NCBI GenBank assembly: GCA_964476595.1
Contig: CAYZCL010000090.1
Span: forward strand, 29,527-93,526
DNA length: 64,000 bases
From: JALSRD01 sp964476595
GTDB lineage: Bacteria > Desulfobacterota > Desulfobacteria > Desulfobacterales > JALSRD01
Direction of reading: 5' to 3'
Shown: one piece after another, positions 7,915 through 16,678 of the stretch
How the letters are laid out: every line of letters begins with the position of its first letter
How positions within the stretch are numbered: position 1 is the first letter of the stretch
Position numbers and translations under genes: made by a program
Notes under the pieces: model-generated
The model's input: only the letters and a program-made list of their open reading frames with translations
The model's database searches: none
Told to the model about the DNA's origin: nothing

Positions 7915-10371
7915 ATGCCAAAACTGACCATCGACAACCAGCGCCTGGAAGTGCCGCCCGGCACCAGGGTCATCGACGCCGCCGAGCAGGCCGGCATCAT
8001 GATCCCGCGCTTCTGTTACCACCCGGCCCTGGGATCGGCGGGCGCCTGCCGGGTGTGCGCCGTCCAGGTGCTGGAGGGGTCCTGCAAGGGCATCCGCATG
8101 AGCTGCATGATCGACGCCGAGGAGGGCATGGTAGTCTCGACCACCGACGACGAGGCCGTGGCCTTCCGCCGCCAGGTAATCGAGTGGCTGATGGCCAACC
8201 ACCCCCACGACTGCCCGGTGTGCGACGAGGGCGGCCAGTGCCTGCTGCAGGACATGACCGTCTCCGGCGGCCACGGCCGGCGGCGGCTGCCGGTAAAGAA
8301 ACGCACCCACGTCGACCAGTACCTGGGCCCCCTGGTGGCCCACGAGATGAACCGCTGCATCCAGTGTTACCGCTGCGTGCGGTTCTACCGCGAATACGCC
8401 GGCTACACCGACCTGGGCGTCATGGGCAGCGCCAGCCGTGTCTACTTCGGCCGCCGCAGCGAAGGCGCCCTGGAGAGCCCCTTTGCCGGCAACCTCATCG
8501 ACGTCTGCCCCACCGGGGTTTTCACGGACCGCCCCTCGCGTTTCAAGGGCCGCTACTGGGATTTCCAGAGAACGCCGTCGGTCTGTATTCACTGCTCGCT
8601 GGGCTGCCGCATCACGGTCAACACCCGCTACCGGGAAGTGGTGCGCGTGGAGGCGGCCCACGATCCCCGGGTCAACGGCTGGTTCATCTGTGACCGGGGC
8701 CGCTACGGGTTCCCATACGCCAGTTCCCCGGAGCGCCCGCGCAGCGCCCGCGTCGACGGCCGGAAGGCCACCGTGAAAGAGGCCCTTGAGACGGCGGCCG
8801 GGCGCCTTCGCGACATCGTGCAGCGTCACGGCGAGCGCAGCGTGGCGCTGGCGGCCTCGGACCGCGTCTCCCTGGAGACCCTGGGAGCCCTGACCCGCCT
8901 CGGTAAACAGCAGGGCTGGTGCGGACCGTTTTTCTGGGCCGGCCCCCGGACGGCAACCGCGGTGCAGTCCGCCTCGAAAAACCTTGAAGAAAAACTTTCT
9001 ATCTCACTGAAAGATATCGATAAAGCAGATTTTATCCTCGTAGTCGGAAGTGACCCGGTCAACGAAGCACCCATGCTGGCGCTGGCCCTGCGGCAGGCCC
9101 GGCGCAGCGGCGCCGCCGTGGCCCTGGCCGACCCGCGGCCCGTGCGGCTGCCGCTGGATGTCCGCCGCCTGGCCCTGCGGCCCTCGCAGCTGACCGCCGC
9201 GCTGATGCGCTTTGCCGGGCGGGCTATGGCCGCCGACGGTGCCGCCCTGTCCGACAAGGGCCGGGCGTTTCTGCAGGCCTGCCGTGACACCCGCGTCGAC
9301 CCGACCGTGGACGAACTGATCGACAACCTGGGCCAGGCGGCCCGAGAAAGTCGGCGGCCGGTCATCGTGTGCGGCACGTCGGCCGTGGCGCCCGACACCC
9401 CGGCAGCGGCCGCGAACATCGCACGCCTGCTGGCCGCCGACGGCCGAAGGGCCGGTTTTTTCCCCGTGCTGCCCGGCGCCAACGCCCTGGCGCTGGGCCT
9501 GGCGGGCCGAGCCGCAGATCATGGTGCGGCCCTGCGCAAAGCCCTGGAAACGGGCGGTGTGCGGGCCCTGGTGGCGGTGGAAGCGGACCTGTCCGAACTG
9601 GGCTTTTCGGCCGATGACCCGCTGCTTCAAAATCTCGAATTGCTGGTGGTCTGCGACTGCCTGGACAGCGCCGCAGCCCGGTCGGCCCGGATCTTCATCC
9701 CCACGCAGACGGTATTCGAGGCCGGTGGCACGTTCGTCAATCCCGAGGCCCGGGTCCGGGAGGCCCGTCCAGCTTTCCGGGGCGGCACGCCGGCGGCCCA
9801 GGTCAGCGGGGGCGACCACCCGCCGCGCACCTTTTCGCCCGACATCCCCGGCGCCGATCCCGTGCCAGCGTGGCAGGCGCTGGCCGCCCTGGCCCGCGAG
9901 GGGACCGGCGTGTCGGCCGACACCTTGCGCGAAGCGCTGCCCGTGCCCCTTTGCGGGGCGGCCCCGGGGAAACGGCTGGCGATGCCGACGTCCGCTCCGG
10001 ACGCTTTCCAGCCGCCGGGAGACCTGGCTACGGCCGCCGACGGTGGACTGGAGGTGGTGGTGTGTGAACGCATTTTCGGCAGCGAACCCCTGTCCCGGCG
10101 TTCGGCCTGCCTGCAGGAACTGGAAACCGCGCCGCGGCTGGGCCTGCACCCCGGGGATGCGGCGGCCCTGAAGCTCTCGGCCGGGCAGCGGGTGACCGTC
10201 GACTGCGCAAGGGGCGTCATCGCGGGCGAGATCAAGATCGTGGAGGACATGGCGCGCGGGGTGCTGCTGGTGCCCCGGCTGGGAGGCATCCACTGGCTGC
10301 CGGCGGCGGACGGTCCGCAGACCATTGCGGCCGCCGACATCCGCGCCGCAAACCGCAACGGGGGATCGTGA
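7915..10371 (+). CDS. nuoG: NADH-quinone oxidoreductase subunit G
   Basis: An 818-residue 75-kDa-type subunit that conducts electrons through the N-module. In order: a 2Fe-2S ferredoxin domain (CYHPALGSAGACRVC and a later Cys), the His-Cys cluster motif (HPHDCPVCDEGGQC), a 4Fe-4S motif (CIQCYRC with a later VCPTG), then a molybdopterin-oxidoreductase-like domain. That domain keeps a further C-x2-C-x3-C motif (CIHCSLGC) plus a Cys in FICDRGR, so the extra N7-type cluster found in some bacterial NuoG is probably present. The molybdopterin part would be structural, as in other complex I. ATG 7915 has AGGA a few bases upstream. The stop overlaps the nuoH ATG by one base. Confidence 0.94.
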   Translation: MPKLTIDNQRLEVPPGTRVIDAAEQAGIMIPRFCYHPALGSAGACRVCAVQVLEGSCKGIRMSCMIDAEEGMVVSTTDDEAVAFRRQVIEWLMANHPHDCPVCDEGGQCLLQDMTVSGGHGRRRLPVKKRTHVDQYLGPLVAHEMNRCIQCYRCVRFYREYAGYTDLGVMGSASRVYFGRRSEGALESPFAGNLIDVCPTGVFTDRPSRFKGRYWDFQRTPSVCIHCSLGCRITVNTRYREVVRVEAAHDPRVNGWFICDRGRYGFPYASSPERPRSARVDGRKATVKEALETAAGRLRDIVQRHGERSVALAASDRVSLETLGALTRLGKQQGWCGPFFWAGPRTATAVQSASKNLEEKLSISLKDIDKADFILVVGSDPVNEAPMLALALRQARRSGAAVALADPRPVRLPLDVRRLALRPSQLTAALMRFAGRAMAADGAALSDKGRAFLQACRDTRVDPTVDELIDNLGQAARESRRPVIVCGTSAVAPDTPAAAANIARLLAADGRRAGFFPVLPGANALALGLAGRAADHGAALRKALETGGVRALVAVEADLSELGFSADDPLLQNLELLVVCDCLDSAAARSARIFIPTQTVFEAGGTFVNPEARVREARPAFRGGTPAAQVSGGDHPPRTFSPDIPGADPVPAWQALAALAREGTGVSADTLREALPVPLCGAAPGKRLAMPTSAPDAFQPPGDLATAADGGLEVVVCERIFGSEPLSRRSACLQELETAPRLGLHPGDAAALKLSAGQRVTVDCARGVIAGEIKIVEDMARGVLLVPRLGGIHWLPAADGPQTIAAADIRAANRNGGS

Positions 10372-11357
10372 TGCTGGCCTGGATCACCGGACTGATCGTG
10401 CTGCTGGTCAAGCTGGTCGTGGTGCTGGTGGCGCTGCTGCTCATCGCCGCCTACCTGGTGTGGGCCGAGCGCAAGCTGCTGGCCCGCCTGCAGGTACGCC
10501 TGGGTCCCAACCGCGCCGGAAAGTTCGGCCTGCTGCAGCCCATCGCCGACATGATCAAGCTGCTGACCAAGGAGGACCTGGTGCCCGAGGCGGCCGACCG
10601 CGTCATCTTCCTGCTGGCGCCGGCCGTGGTGTCGGTCACGGCCCTGCTGATGTTCGCCGTGGTGCCCTTCGGCGCCGACATCACGCTGTTCGGCCGGCGC
10701 GTGCCGCTGATCATCTCCGACATCAACGTGGCGCTGCTGCTGGTGTTCGCCTTCTCCTCGCTGGGGGTCTACGGCGTGGCGCTGGGCGGCTGGGCCTCCA
10801 ACTCCAAGTTCGCCCTCATCGGCGGCATCCGCGGCGCGGCCCAGATGATCAGCTACGAACTGCCCCTGGGACTGTCGCTGGTGCCGGTGGTCATGCTGGC
10901 GCGCTCGTTTTCGTTGGTGGACATCGTCAACGCCCAGCGCGGCTACCCGTTCATCCTGGTGCAACCGCTGGCCTTCGCGATCTTCGTGATCAGCGCCATG
11001 GCCGAGAGCAAGCGCATTCCTTTCGACCTGCCCGAGGCCGAAAACGAGCTGGGGGCCGGTTTTCACACCGAGTACAGCGGTATGCGCTTCGGGCTCTTCT
11101 TCCTGGGCGAGTACGTGCACATGCAGGTGCTGGGGGCGCTGGTGGCGGTTTTTTTCCTGGGCGGCTGGCGCGGCCCCTGGCTGCCGGGACCGGTGTGGCT
11201 GTTTGTCAAGATCATCGCCGTGGCCCTGGTCATGATCTGGATCCGGGGAACGCTGCCGCGCCTGCGCTACGACCAGCTGATGGCCATCTGCTGGAAAGTA
11301 TTGGTGCCGGCGGCGTTGATCAACATTATTATGACGGGATTTGTGATGTTGATTTGA
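10371..11357 (+). CDS. nuoH: NADH-quinone oxidoreductase subunit H
   Basis: Membrane subunit that forms the quinone cavity with NuoB and NuoD. The sequence is strongly hydrophobic (about eight helices) with the signature loops WAERKLLARLQVRLGPNR near the N-terminus and AESKRIPFDLPEAENELGAG, whose acidic and basic residues belong to the quinone-site loop. ATG 10371 overlaps the nuoG stop (TGATG), and an in-frame GTG lies one codon earlier. It has 328 residues, which is normal. A 284-base gap with a large inverted repeat separates it from nuoI, the only long break inside the operon. Confidence 0.95.
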   Translation: MLAWITGLIVLLVKLVVVLVALLLIAAYLVWAERKLLARLQVRLGPNRAGKFGLLQPIADMIKLLTKEDLVPEAADRVIFLLAPAVVSVTALLMFAVVPFGADITLFGRRVPLIISDINVALLLVFAFSSLGVYGVALGGWASNSKFALIGGIRGAAQMISYELPLGLSLVPVVMLARSFSLVDIVNAQRGYPFILVQPLAFAIFVISAMAESKRIPFDLPEAENELGAGFHTEYSGMRFGLFFLGEYVHMQVLGALVAVFFLGGWRGPWLPGPVWLFVKIIAVALVMIWIRGTLPRLRYDQLMAICWKVLVPAALINIIMTGFVMLI

Positions 11358-11421
11358 AAAATTGGGATGAACCCCAACGCGAGTGGAGCACAGGATGCCT
11401 TTTGGTGGAAGTGACCATTGG

Positions 11422-11534
11422 CCATCCGGGGAGAAAGCCCTTCTGCTGATCGGCGTTAACAATTTCAAGCTGTTTGAGGAGCCTGCGACGAGTTCTTGAA
11501 ATTCAGCCGGTCAGCAGAAGGGCGCCCCGGATGG
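11422..11534. repeat. 113-bp imperfect inverted-repeat element between nuoH and nuoI
   Basis: The outer arms CCATCCGGGG (11422-11431) and CCCCGGATGG (11525-11534) pair perfectly. Then GCCCTTCTGCTGA (11437-11449) pairs with TCAGCAGAAGGGC, then CGGC, and finally AATTTCAAG (11461-11469) with CTTGAAATT (11495-11503). The closing loop is 25 bases (11470-11494) and contains GTTTGAGGAGC and GCGACGAG. In total about 36 paired positions are interrupted by small asymmetric internal loops. There is no T-run after it, so it is not a plain terminator. It could be a mobile non-coding element, a folded RNA or an mRNA processing or stability site. Confidence 0.85.
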
Positions 11535-11641
11535 ACACGGGAACGGAGCCGAAAGGCATTCTGTGCGGAACGGTGGTATTCATTGTAAACACACACTTTC
11601 AATACATAACCATTTGTTATCGCTGCTAAAAGAACCAACAA
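11535..11641. other. Leader of nuoI with possible internal promoter
   Basis: After the inverted repeat the DNA becomes AT-rich. TTGTAA (11583-11588) and CATAAC (11605-11610), spaced by 16 bases, form a mediocre sigma70-like pair that could restart transcription of nuoI-nuoN. No strong ribosome-binding site is visible before the nuoI ATG. Confidence 0.3.
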
Positions 11642-12223
11642 ATGCCTTCTGACCGAACCCAAAAAACAAAGCCTGTGGATCATCCGGGCACACGCATCGC
11701 CGTTTCCATCAGGGCGCTGGGCAGCGGTTTCGCCACCACGGCCAGGCACCTGCTGCGGCGGCCGGTCACCGAGCAGTACCCGGAGGAGAAACGGGTGCTG
11801 CCGGAGCGGTCGCGGGCGCGCATCGTGCTGACCCGCGACCCGGACGGACGCGAGCGCTGCGTGGCCTGCTACCTGTGCTCGGCGGTCTGCCCGGTGAGCT
11901 GCATCTCCATGCAGTCCACCGAGAGCGAAGGCGGACGCCGCACGGCGGCCTGGTTCCGTATCAATTTTTCGCGCTGCATCTACTGCGGGCTGTGCGAGGA
12001 GGCCTGCCCCACCTCGGCCATCCAGCTGACGCCCGATTTTGAAAACTGCCGGCAGGACATCCTGGAAATGGTCTTCGAAAAGGCCGATCTGCTGGTGGAC
12101 CACGGCGGCAAGGACGACCGTTACTGCTTCTACCGCCACGCCGGCATCGCCACCGACACGGCCGGCAAGGGGGAGCACGTCAACGAACAGCCGCCGGTGG
12201 ACGCAAAGAGCAATCTGCCATGA
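11642..12223 (+). CDS. nuoI: NADH-quinone oxidoreductase subunit I (2x 4Fe-4S)
   Basis: TYKY-type ferredoxin subunit carrying clusters N6a and N6b. Two eight-iron ferredoxin motifs are present: CVACYLCSAVCPVSC and CIYCGLCEEACPTS. The 193-residue protein has a longer, polar N-terminus and C-terminal tail than minimal NuoI. ATG 11642 is the only good start, although its ribosome-binding site is weak. The stop overlaps the nuoJ ATG as ATGA, so the downstream membrane subunits are translationally coupled to it. It is the first gene after the inverted-repeat interruption. Confidence 0.94.
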   Translation: MPSDRTQKTKPVDHPGTRIAVSIRALGSGFATTARHLLRRPVTEQYPEEKRVLPERSRARIVLTRDPDGRERCVACYLCSAVCPVSCISMQSTESEGGRRTAAWFRINFSRCIYCGLCEEACPTSAIQLTPDFENCRQDILEMVFEKADLLVDHGGKDDRYCFYRHAGIATDTAGKGEHVNEQPPVDAKSNLP

Positions 12224-12747
12224 GCGTTTACGCCATACTATTTTACGCCATCGCCGCCTTCATCCTGGCGTCCACGGCTATCGCCGTCACGCGCAGGCAC
12301 CTGGTGCATGCGGCCGTTTTCCTGGCACTCTCGTTTTTCGGCAGCGCCATGCTCTTCTACCTGCTGGGGGCGCCGCTGCTGGCGATGCTTGAGGTCATCG
12401 TTTATGTCGGTGCCATCATGGTGCTGTTTTTATTCGTCATAATGATGGTTGAAATCAAAGGCAAAGACGCCGGCGGACTGTCCGGCGGGCAGCAGGTTGC
12501 GGCCGGCCTGCTGGGCGTCGTCTATGTGGCCGCCGCCGTGATGCTGGTGCGTGCGGCGGCCGCAGACGGCAACGCGGCGCTGCCGGCGGCCATGGCCGAA
12601 CCGGCCGTTTTCGGCGAGTACCTCTTCCGGCAGCACTGGCTGTCCATCGAGATTGCCTCCTTCCTGCTGCTGATCGCCCTGGTAGGCGTGCTGCACCTGG
12701 GCCGCGACATCCGCCGCCGGCAGACCGGCAAGGAGAATGCGTCATGA
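12220..12747 (+). CDS. nuoJ: NADH-quinone oxidoreductase subunit J
   Basis: A 175-residue membrane subunit (ND6 type) with five hydrophobic segments. The diagnostic segment VIVYVGAIMVLFLFVIMM corresponds to the TM3 region with the pi-bulge that takes part in coupling. It starts at ATG 12220, overlapping the nuoI stop by four bases, and its own stop overlaps the nuoK start in the same way. Such tight packing indicates coupled translation. Confidence 0.93.
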   Translation: MSVYAILFYAIAAFILASTAIAVTRRHLVHAAVFLALSFFGSAMLFYLLGAPLLAMLEVIVYVGAIMVLFLFVIMMVEIKGKDAGGLSGGQQVAAGLLGVVYVAAAVMLVRAAAADGNAALPAAMAEPAVFGEYLFRQHWLSIEIASFLLLIALVGVLHLGRDIRRRQTGKENAS

Positions 12748-13061
12748 TCGTCCCTTACAGCCACATCCTGCTGCTGTCGGCCCTGCTGTTCGCCCTGGGC
12801 ATGCTGTGCGCCGTAGCGCGCCGCAACCTGATCATGATGCTGCTGGGCCTGGAGATCATGCTCAACGCCGGCGCCGTGGCCTTCGTGGGGGCAGCCCTGC
12901 GCTGGCAGCAGATCGAGGGCCAGGCCATGGTGATCTTCATCCTGGCGGTGGCCGCCGCAGAGGTCTCCATCGGGCTGGCGCTGATCGTGTTCGCCTACCG
13001 CCGCACCGGCTCGCTGGACCCGCAATCCATCAAGGACCTGTTTTCAACGGAGCGCCCATGA
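12744..13061 (+). CDS. nuoK: NADH-quinone oxidoreductase subunit K
   Basis: A 105-residue three-helix membrane subunit (ND4L type). The two membrane Glu residues needed for proton translocation in this family are present, in GLEIMLNAG (second helix) and AAAEVSIGLAL (third helix). The start overlaps nuoJ and the stop overlaps nuoL, each by an ATGA. Confidence 0.95.
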   Translation: MIVPYSHILLLSALLFALGMLCAVARRNLIMMLLGLEIMLNAGAVAFVGAALRWQQIEGQAMVIFILAVAAAEVSIGLALIVFAYRRTGSLDPQSIKDLFSTERP

Positions 13062-14977
13062 CCGCCGTCGCCCCCGATACCGCCACCACCATCGCGGCCC
13101 TGCTGGCCACCGGCCTGCCCTTCGCGGCCTTCGTGCTGATCATGGTGGGCCTGCGGGGCCGGCCGCGCCTGTGCGCACGCCTGTCCATCGCCGCCATCAC
13201 GGTTTCGCTGGCCGCCGCGCTCTTCCTGCTGGCGCGGCACTGGGACGCGGGGGCGCCGATCGGCGCCACGGCCCGCTGGCTGGTGTCCGGCCGCATCACG
13301 GTGTCCATCGGTTTCCTGCTGGACCCCACCAGCCTGCTGATGCTCGCCATCGTGACGGCCATCGGTTTTCTGGTGCAGGTCTACTCCCTGGGCTACATGG
13401 CCGGAGATCCCGGCTTCGCCCGCTACTACGGCTGCATGTCGCTCTTCGCCTGGGCCATGACCAGCCTGGTGATTTCACCCACCATGCTGCAGCTCTATGT
13501 CTTCTGGGAGCTGGTGGGGGTGGCCTCCTACCTGCTGATCGGCTTCTGGTACGAGAAGTTCTCGGCCAGCGAGGCTGGCAAGAAGGCCTTCGTGATGACC
13601 CGCACGGGCGACGTGGCCTTCTTCCTGGGGCTGTTGCTGGTGCTGGTCCACTTCGGCAACCTGGACATCCTCAAAATGAACGCTGGCGACGTGCCGCTGC
13701 ACATGCCGCCGGCCCTGGTTACGCTGTCGGCGCTGCTGATCTTCGGCGGCATCGTGGGCAAGAGCGCCCAGTTCCCGCTGCTGAGCTGGCTGCCGGACGC
13801 CATGGAGGGCCCCACGCCGGTCAGCGCGCTGCTGCACTCGGCCACCATGGTGGCGGCCGGGGTGTACCTGTTCGCGCGCCTGTTCCCGTTCTTCCGGCTG
13901 TCGCCCACGGCCATGACCGTCTTTCTGGCCATCGGCACCGCCAGCATGCTGCTGGCCTCCACCATGGCCATGGTGAGCCGCGACATCAAGCAGGTGTGGG
14001 CCTACTCCACCATCAGCCAGCTGGGCTTCATGATCATGGGGCTGGCCGCCGGCGGGTACGTGGCCGGCGTGTTCCACCTGACCACCCACGCGGGATTCAA
14101 GGCCCTGCTGTTCCTGTGCGCCGGCGTGTTCATCCACGCCTTCGGGACCAACGACATGTTCGCCATCGGCCGCGCCGGCGGACGCCGGCTCCGGGTCCCC
14201 ATGGTCTGCATGACCATCGGCGCCGCGGCCCTGTCCGGGCTGCCGCCCTTTTCGGGATTCTTCTCCAAGGAGGCCGTCATGGGGCGCCTGGCCGCCTTGC
14301 CCAACCCGCTCTGGCTGGGGGCCGGGCTGCTGGGGGCCTTCCTGACGGCCTATTACGCCTTCCGCCTGATCTTCGCCGTGGCCGTGCCGGCTTCGGACGA
14401 GTCCGGCACGCAGCCCCCCCCGGCCGGGGCGCACGACGAACACGCCGCCGACCCGCACCACGACCGCCATTACCGCCTGATGGCCGCACCGCTGGTGGTG
14501 CTGGCCGCGGTCACCCTGGCGCTGGGGTGGGCCCACGGGGCCCTGGGGCGCTTTCTGACCGCCGCCGACCCGGGCCTGGCCGCGCACCCGGCGGCCCACC
14601 TGGCCTGGCTGCCCTACACGGCCATCGGCCTGGCGCTGGCCGGCGTGCTGCTGGCGTGGGTCGAGTTCGGCCGTCCGGGGTCTGCGCGCATCGGGTTCGT
14701 CGAGCGCGTCCAACCGCTGGCACGGCTCTTCGCGCGGCGCTGGTACATCGACGACTTTTACCGCTGGTTCCTGTACCGCGTCGTCTACGGCCTGTTTGCC
14801 ACTTTCTGCGACCAGAGCGACCGCCGCGTGATCGACGGCGGCCTGGACGCCGTGGCGCATGGCACGGTGGCCGGCAGCCGCAGGTTGTCCGTGCTGCACC
14901 TGTCCATGGTGCAGTACAAGATGATGGTCATCTTCGCCGTCATGGCGCTGCTGACCCTGTATTTTTTCTTTGGATAG
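13058..14977 (+). CDS. nuoL: NADH-quinone oxidoreductase subunit L
   Basis: A 639-residue antiporter-like proton-pumping subunit (ND5 type). It is a polytopic membrane protein with the conserved segment MEGPTPVSALLHSATM and the lysine-bearing segment GKKAFVMTRTGD. A His-rich cytoplasmic loop (AHDEHAADPHHDRHY) precedes the C-terminal part that should form the lateral helix. ATG 13058 overlaps the nuoK stop. An out-of-frame extension upstream of 13058 lies inside nuoK and is not coding. A 219-base gap with a dispersed repeat separates it from nuoM. Confidence 0.95.
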   Translation: MTAVAPDTATTIAALLATGLPFAAFVLIMVGLRGRPRLCARLSIAAITVSLAAALFLLARHWDAGAPIGATARWLVSGRITVSIGFLLDPTSLLMLAIVTAIGFLVQVYSLGYMAGDPGFARYYGCMSLFAWAMTSLVISPTMLQLYVFWELVGVASYLLIGFWYEKFSASEAGKKAFVMTRTGDVAFFLGLLLVLVHFGNLDILKMNAGDVPLHMPPALVTLSALLIFGGIVGKSAQFPLLSWLPDAMEGPTPVSALLHSATMVAAGVYLFARLFPFFRLSPTAMTVFLAIGTASMLLASTMAMVSRDIKQVWAYSTISQLGFMIMGLAAGGYVAGVFHLTTHAGFKALLFLCAGVFIHAFGTNDMFAIGRAGGRRLRVPMVCMTIGAAALSGLPPFSGFFSKEAVMGRLAALPNPLWLGAGLLGAFLTAYYAFRLIFAVAVPASDESGTQPPPAGAHDEHAADPHHDRHYRLMAAPLVVLAAVTLALGWAHGALGRFLTAADPGLAAHPAAHLAWLPYTAIGLALAGVLLAWVEFGRPGSARIGFVERVQPLARLFARRWYIDDFYRWFLYRVVYGLFATFCDQSDRRVIDGGLDAVAHGTVAGSRRLSVLHLSMVQYKMMVIFAVMALLTLYFFFG

Positions 14978-15065
14978 CGAAGGTAATATCAGCTCACAAC
15001 GGAGGGTTTTTCGTGCCTCAGGTCCGTATGGCTGTCATAAAAACAAGAGAATCGATCAGGCGGAG

Positions 15066-15107
15066 TTTTTCACTTTGTGCCGCTGTGTCTTTGCCCTTTT
15101 GCGCCTT
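15066..15107. repeat. Dispersed repeat, CTTTGTGCC type (copy 2) in the nuoL-nuoM gap
   Basis: TTTTTCACTTTGTGCCGCTG is followed by TGTCTTTGCCCTTTTGCGCC. It aligns with the reverse complement of 33979-34012 over about 35 bases with few differences. It is a non-coding tract in an otherwise tightly packed operon. Confidence 0.6.
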
Positions 15108-15196
15108 CCCTGGCGGCTCTTTCAGGTGAAGCCGAAATGGATCCTGTGCGGAGCGGCACGAAAATGACTGAAAACAGATCAACGGTGAAAAAGTAA

Positions 15197-16678
15197 ATGC
15201 CCATCGTTTATGCCGGATTTCCTTATCTTTCCATCATTCTGCTGACCTGCGTGGCGGGGCTGCTGACCATCCTGTTCATTCCCGCCGAACAGACGCGGTG
15301 GATCAAGCGGGTCAGCGCGGTGTGCGCCGGGGTGACCCTGGCGGTCAGCCTGTACCTCTTCGTGGCCTACGACCACGCCGGCGGCGGGTGGCAGTTCGCC
15401 GAGAAGACGGCCTGGGTGCCGCAGCTGGGCATCAGCTACTTCAACGCCGTGGACGGCTTCAGCCTGCCCATGCTGCTGCTCACGGGCATCGTCTTTTTCA
15501 CCGGCGTGCTGACCATGTGGGAACTGGAGCTGCGGGTCAAGGAGTTCTTCGCCCTCATCATCCTGCTGGTCACCGGCGTTTTCGGGCTGTTCATGAGCCT
15601 GGACCTGTTCTTCATCTTCGTGTGGTTCGACGTCTCCCTGTTTCCCATGTACCTGCTCATCGCCGTGTGGGGCAGCACGCGCAGGGAATACGCGGCCATG
15701 AAGCTGACGCTGTACCTGCTGGCCGGCAGCGCCCTGATCCTGCCGGGCATCGTCTACCTGGTGGTCAAGTCCGGCATGTTCACCTTCGACCTGACGGTGC
15801 TCATGGCGCCGGGGACGTTTACCCCTTTCCAGCAGAAGCTGGCCTTTTTCCTGTTTTACATCGGCTTCGGCATCCTGGCGGCGGTGTGGCCCTTCCACAC
15901 CTGGTCGCCGGTGGGCCACGTGGCGGCGCCCACGGCCGTGAGCATGATCCACGCCGGCGTGCTCATGAAAATCGGGGCCTTCGGCATCCTGCGCCTGGGC
16001 ATGTTCCTGTGCCCCGTGGGCTGGCGGTACTGGGCGCCGCTGATGGCGCTGCTGGCCACTGTGGGCATCGTCTACGGCGTGCTGGCGGGCCTGCGCCAGA
16101 CGGACCTGAAGTACGTCATCGGCTACTCCAGCGTGTCGCACATGGGCGTGGTGGGCCTGGGCCTGGCCACCATGACGGTCAGCGGGCTCAACGGCGCCGT
16201 GTTCCAGATGTTCGCCCACGGCGTGATGACGGCTCTGTTTTTCTCGTCGGTGGGTTATATCTACGACCGCACCCACACCAAGGCCATCGCCGAGCTGGGC
16301 GGGCTCAGCCGCAGCATGCCGCTGGCCGCGGGCTTTTTCATCGTGGCCGCCCTGGCCGGCATCGGGGTCCCCTGCCTGGCCAGTTTCTGGGCCGAACTGC
16401 TGGTCTTCATCGCGGCCTTTAAAGTCTATCCGGTCTACGCCGCATTCGCGGTCGGCGCACTGGCGATCAGCGCCCTGTTCATGCTGCGCGTGGTGCAGCG
16501 CACCTGCTACGGGCCGCCCGCCGAACGCGTCGCGCAGCTGCCGGACATCCCGCCCGGGCTGGCCGTGCCGCGGGCCATCCTGGTGTCGGTCATCGTGCTC
16601 TTCGGCCTGTTTCCCTCGCTGATGTACAACCTGATTCAGACGGCTTCGATCCCGTTCATAGGCAGGCTGCCATGGTAA
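15197..16678 (+). CDS. nuoM: NADH-quinone oxidoreductase subunit M
   Basis: A 493-residue antiporter-like proton-pumping subunit (ND4 type) with about fourteen hydrophobic segments. The conserved region reads PFHTWSPVGHVAAPTAVSM, in which the family's more usual PDAH is PVGH; Lys follows in GVLMKIGAFG. The catalytic Glu region near WELELRVKEFF is present. ATG 15197 has only a poor ribosome-binding site. The stop overlaps the nuoN start by seven bases. Sequence type and gene order both support NuoM over NuoN. Confidence 0.94.
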   Translation: MPIVYAGFPYLSIILLTCVAGLLTILFIPAEQTRWIKRVSAVCAGVTLAVSLYLFVAYDHAGGGWQFAEKTAWVPQLGISYFNAVDGFSLPMLLLTGIVFFTGVLTMWELELRVKEFFALIILLVTGVFGLFMSLDLFFIFVWFDVSLFPMYLLIAVWGSTRREYAAMKLTLYLLAGSALILPGIVYLVVKSGMFTFDLTVLMAPGTFTPFQQKLAFFLFYIGFGILAAVWPFHTWSPVGHVAAPTAVSMIHAGVLMKIGAFGILRLGMFLCPVGWRYWAPLMALLATVGIVYGVLAGLRQTDLKYVIGYSSVSHMGVVGLGLATMTVSGLNGAVFQMFAHGVMTALFFSSVGYIYDRTHTKAIAELGGLSRSMPLAAGFFIVAALAGIGVPCLASFWAELLVFIAAFKVYPVYAAFAVGALAISALFMLRVVQRTCYGPPAERVAQLPDIPPGLAVPRAILVSVIVLFGLFPSLMYNLIQTASIPFIGRLPW

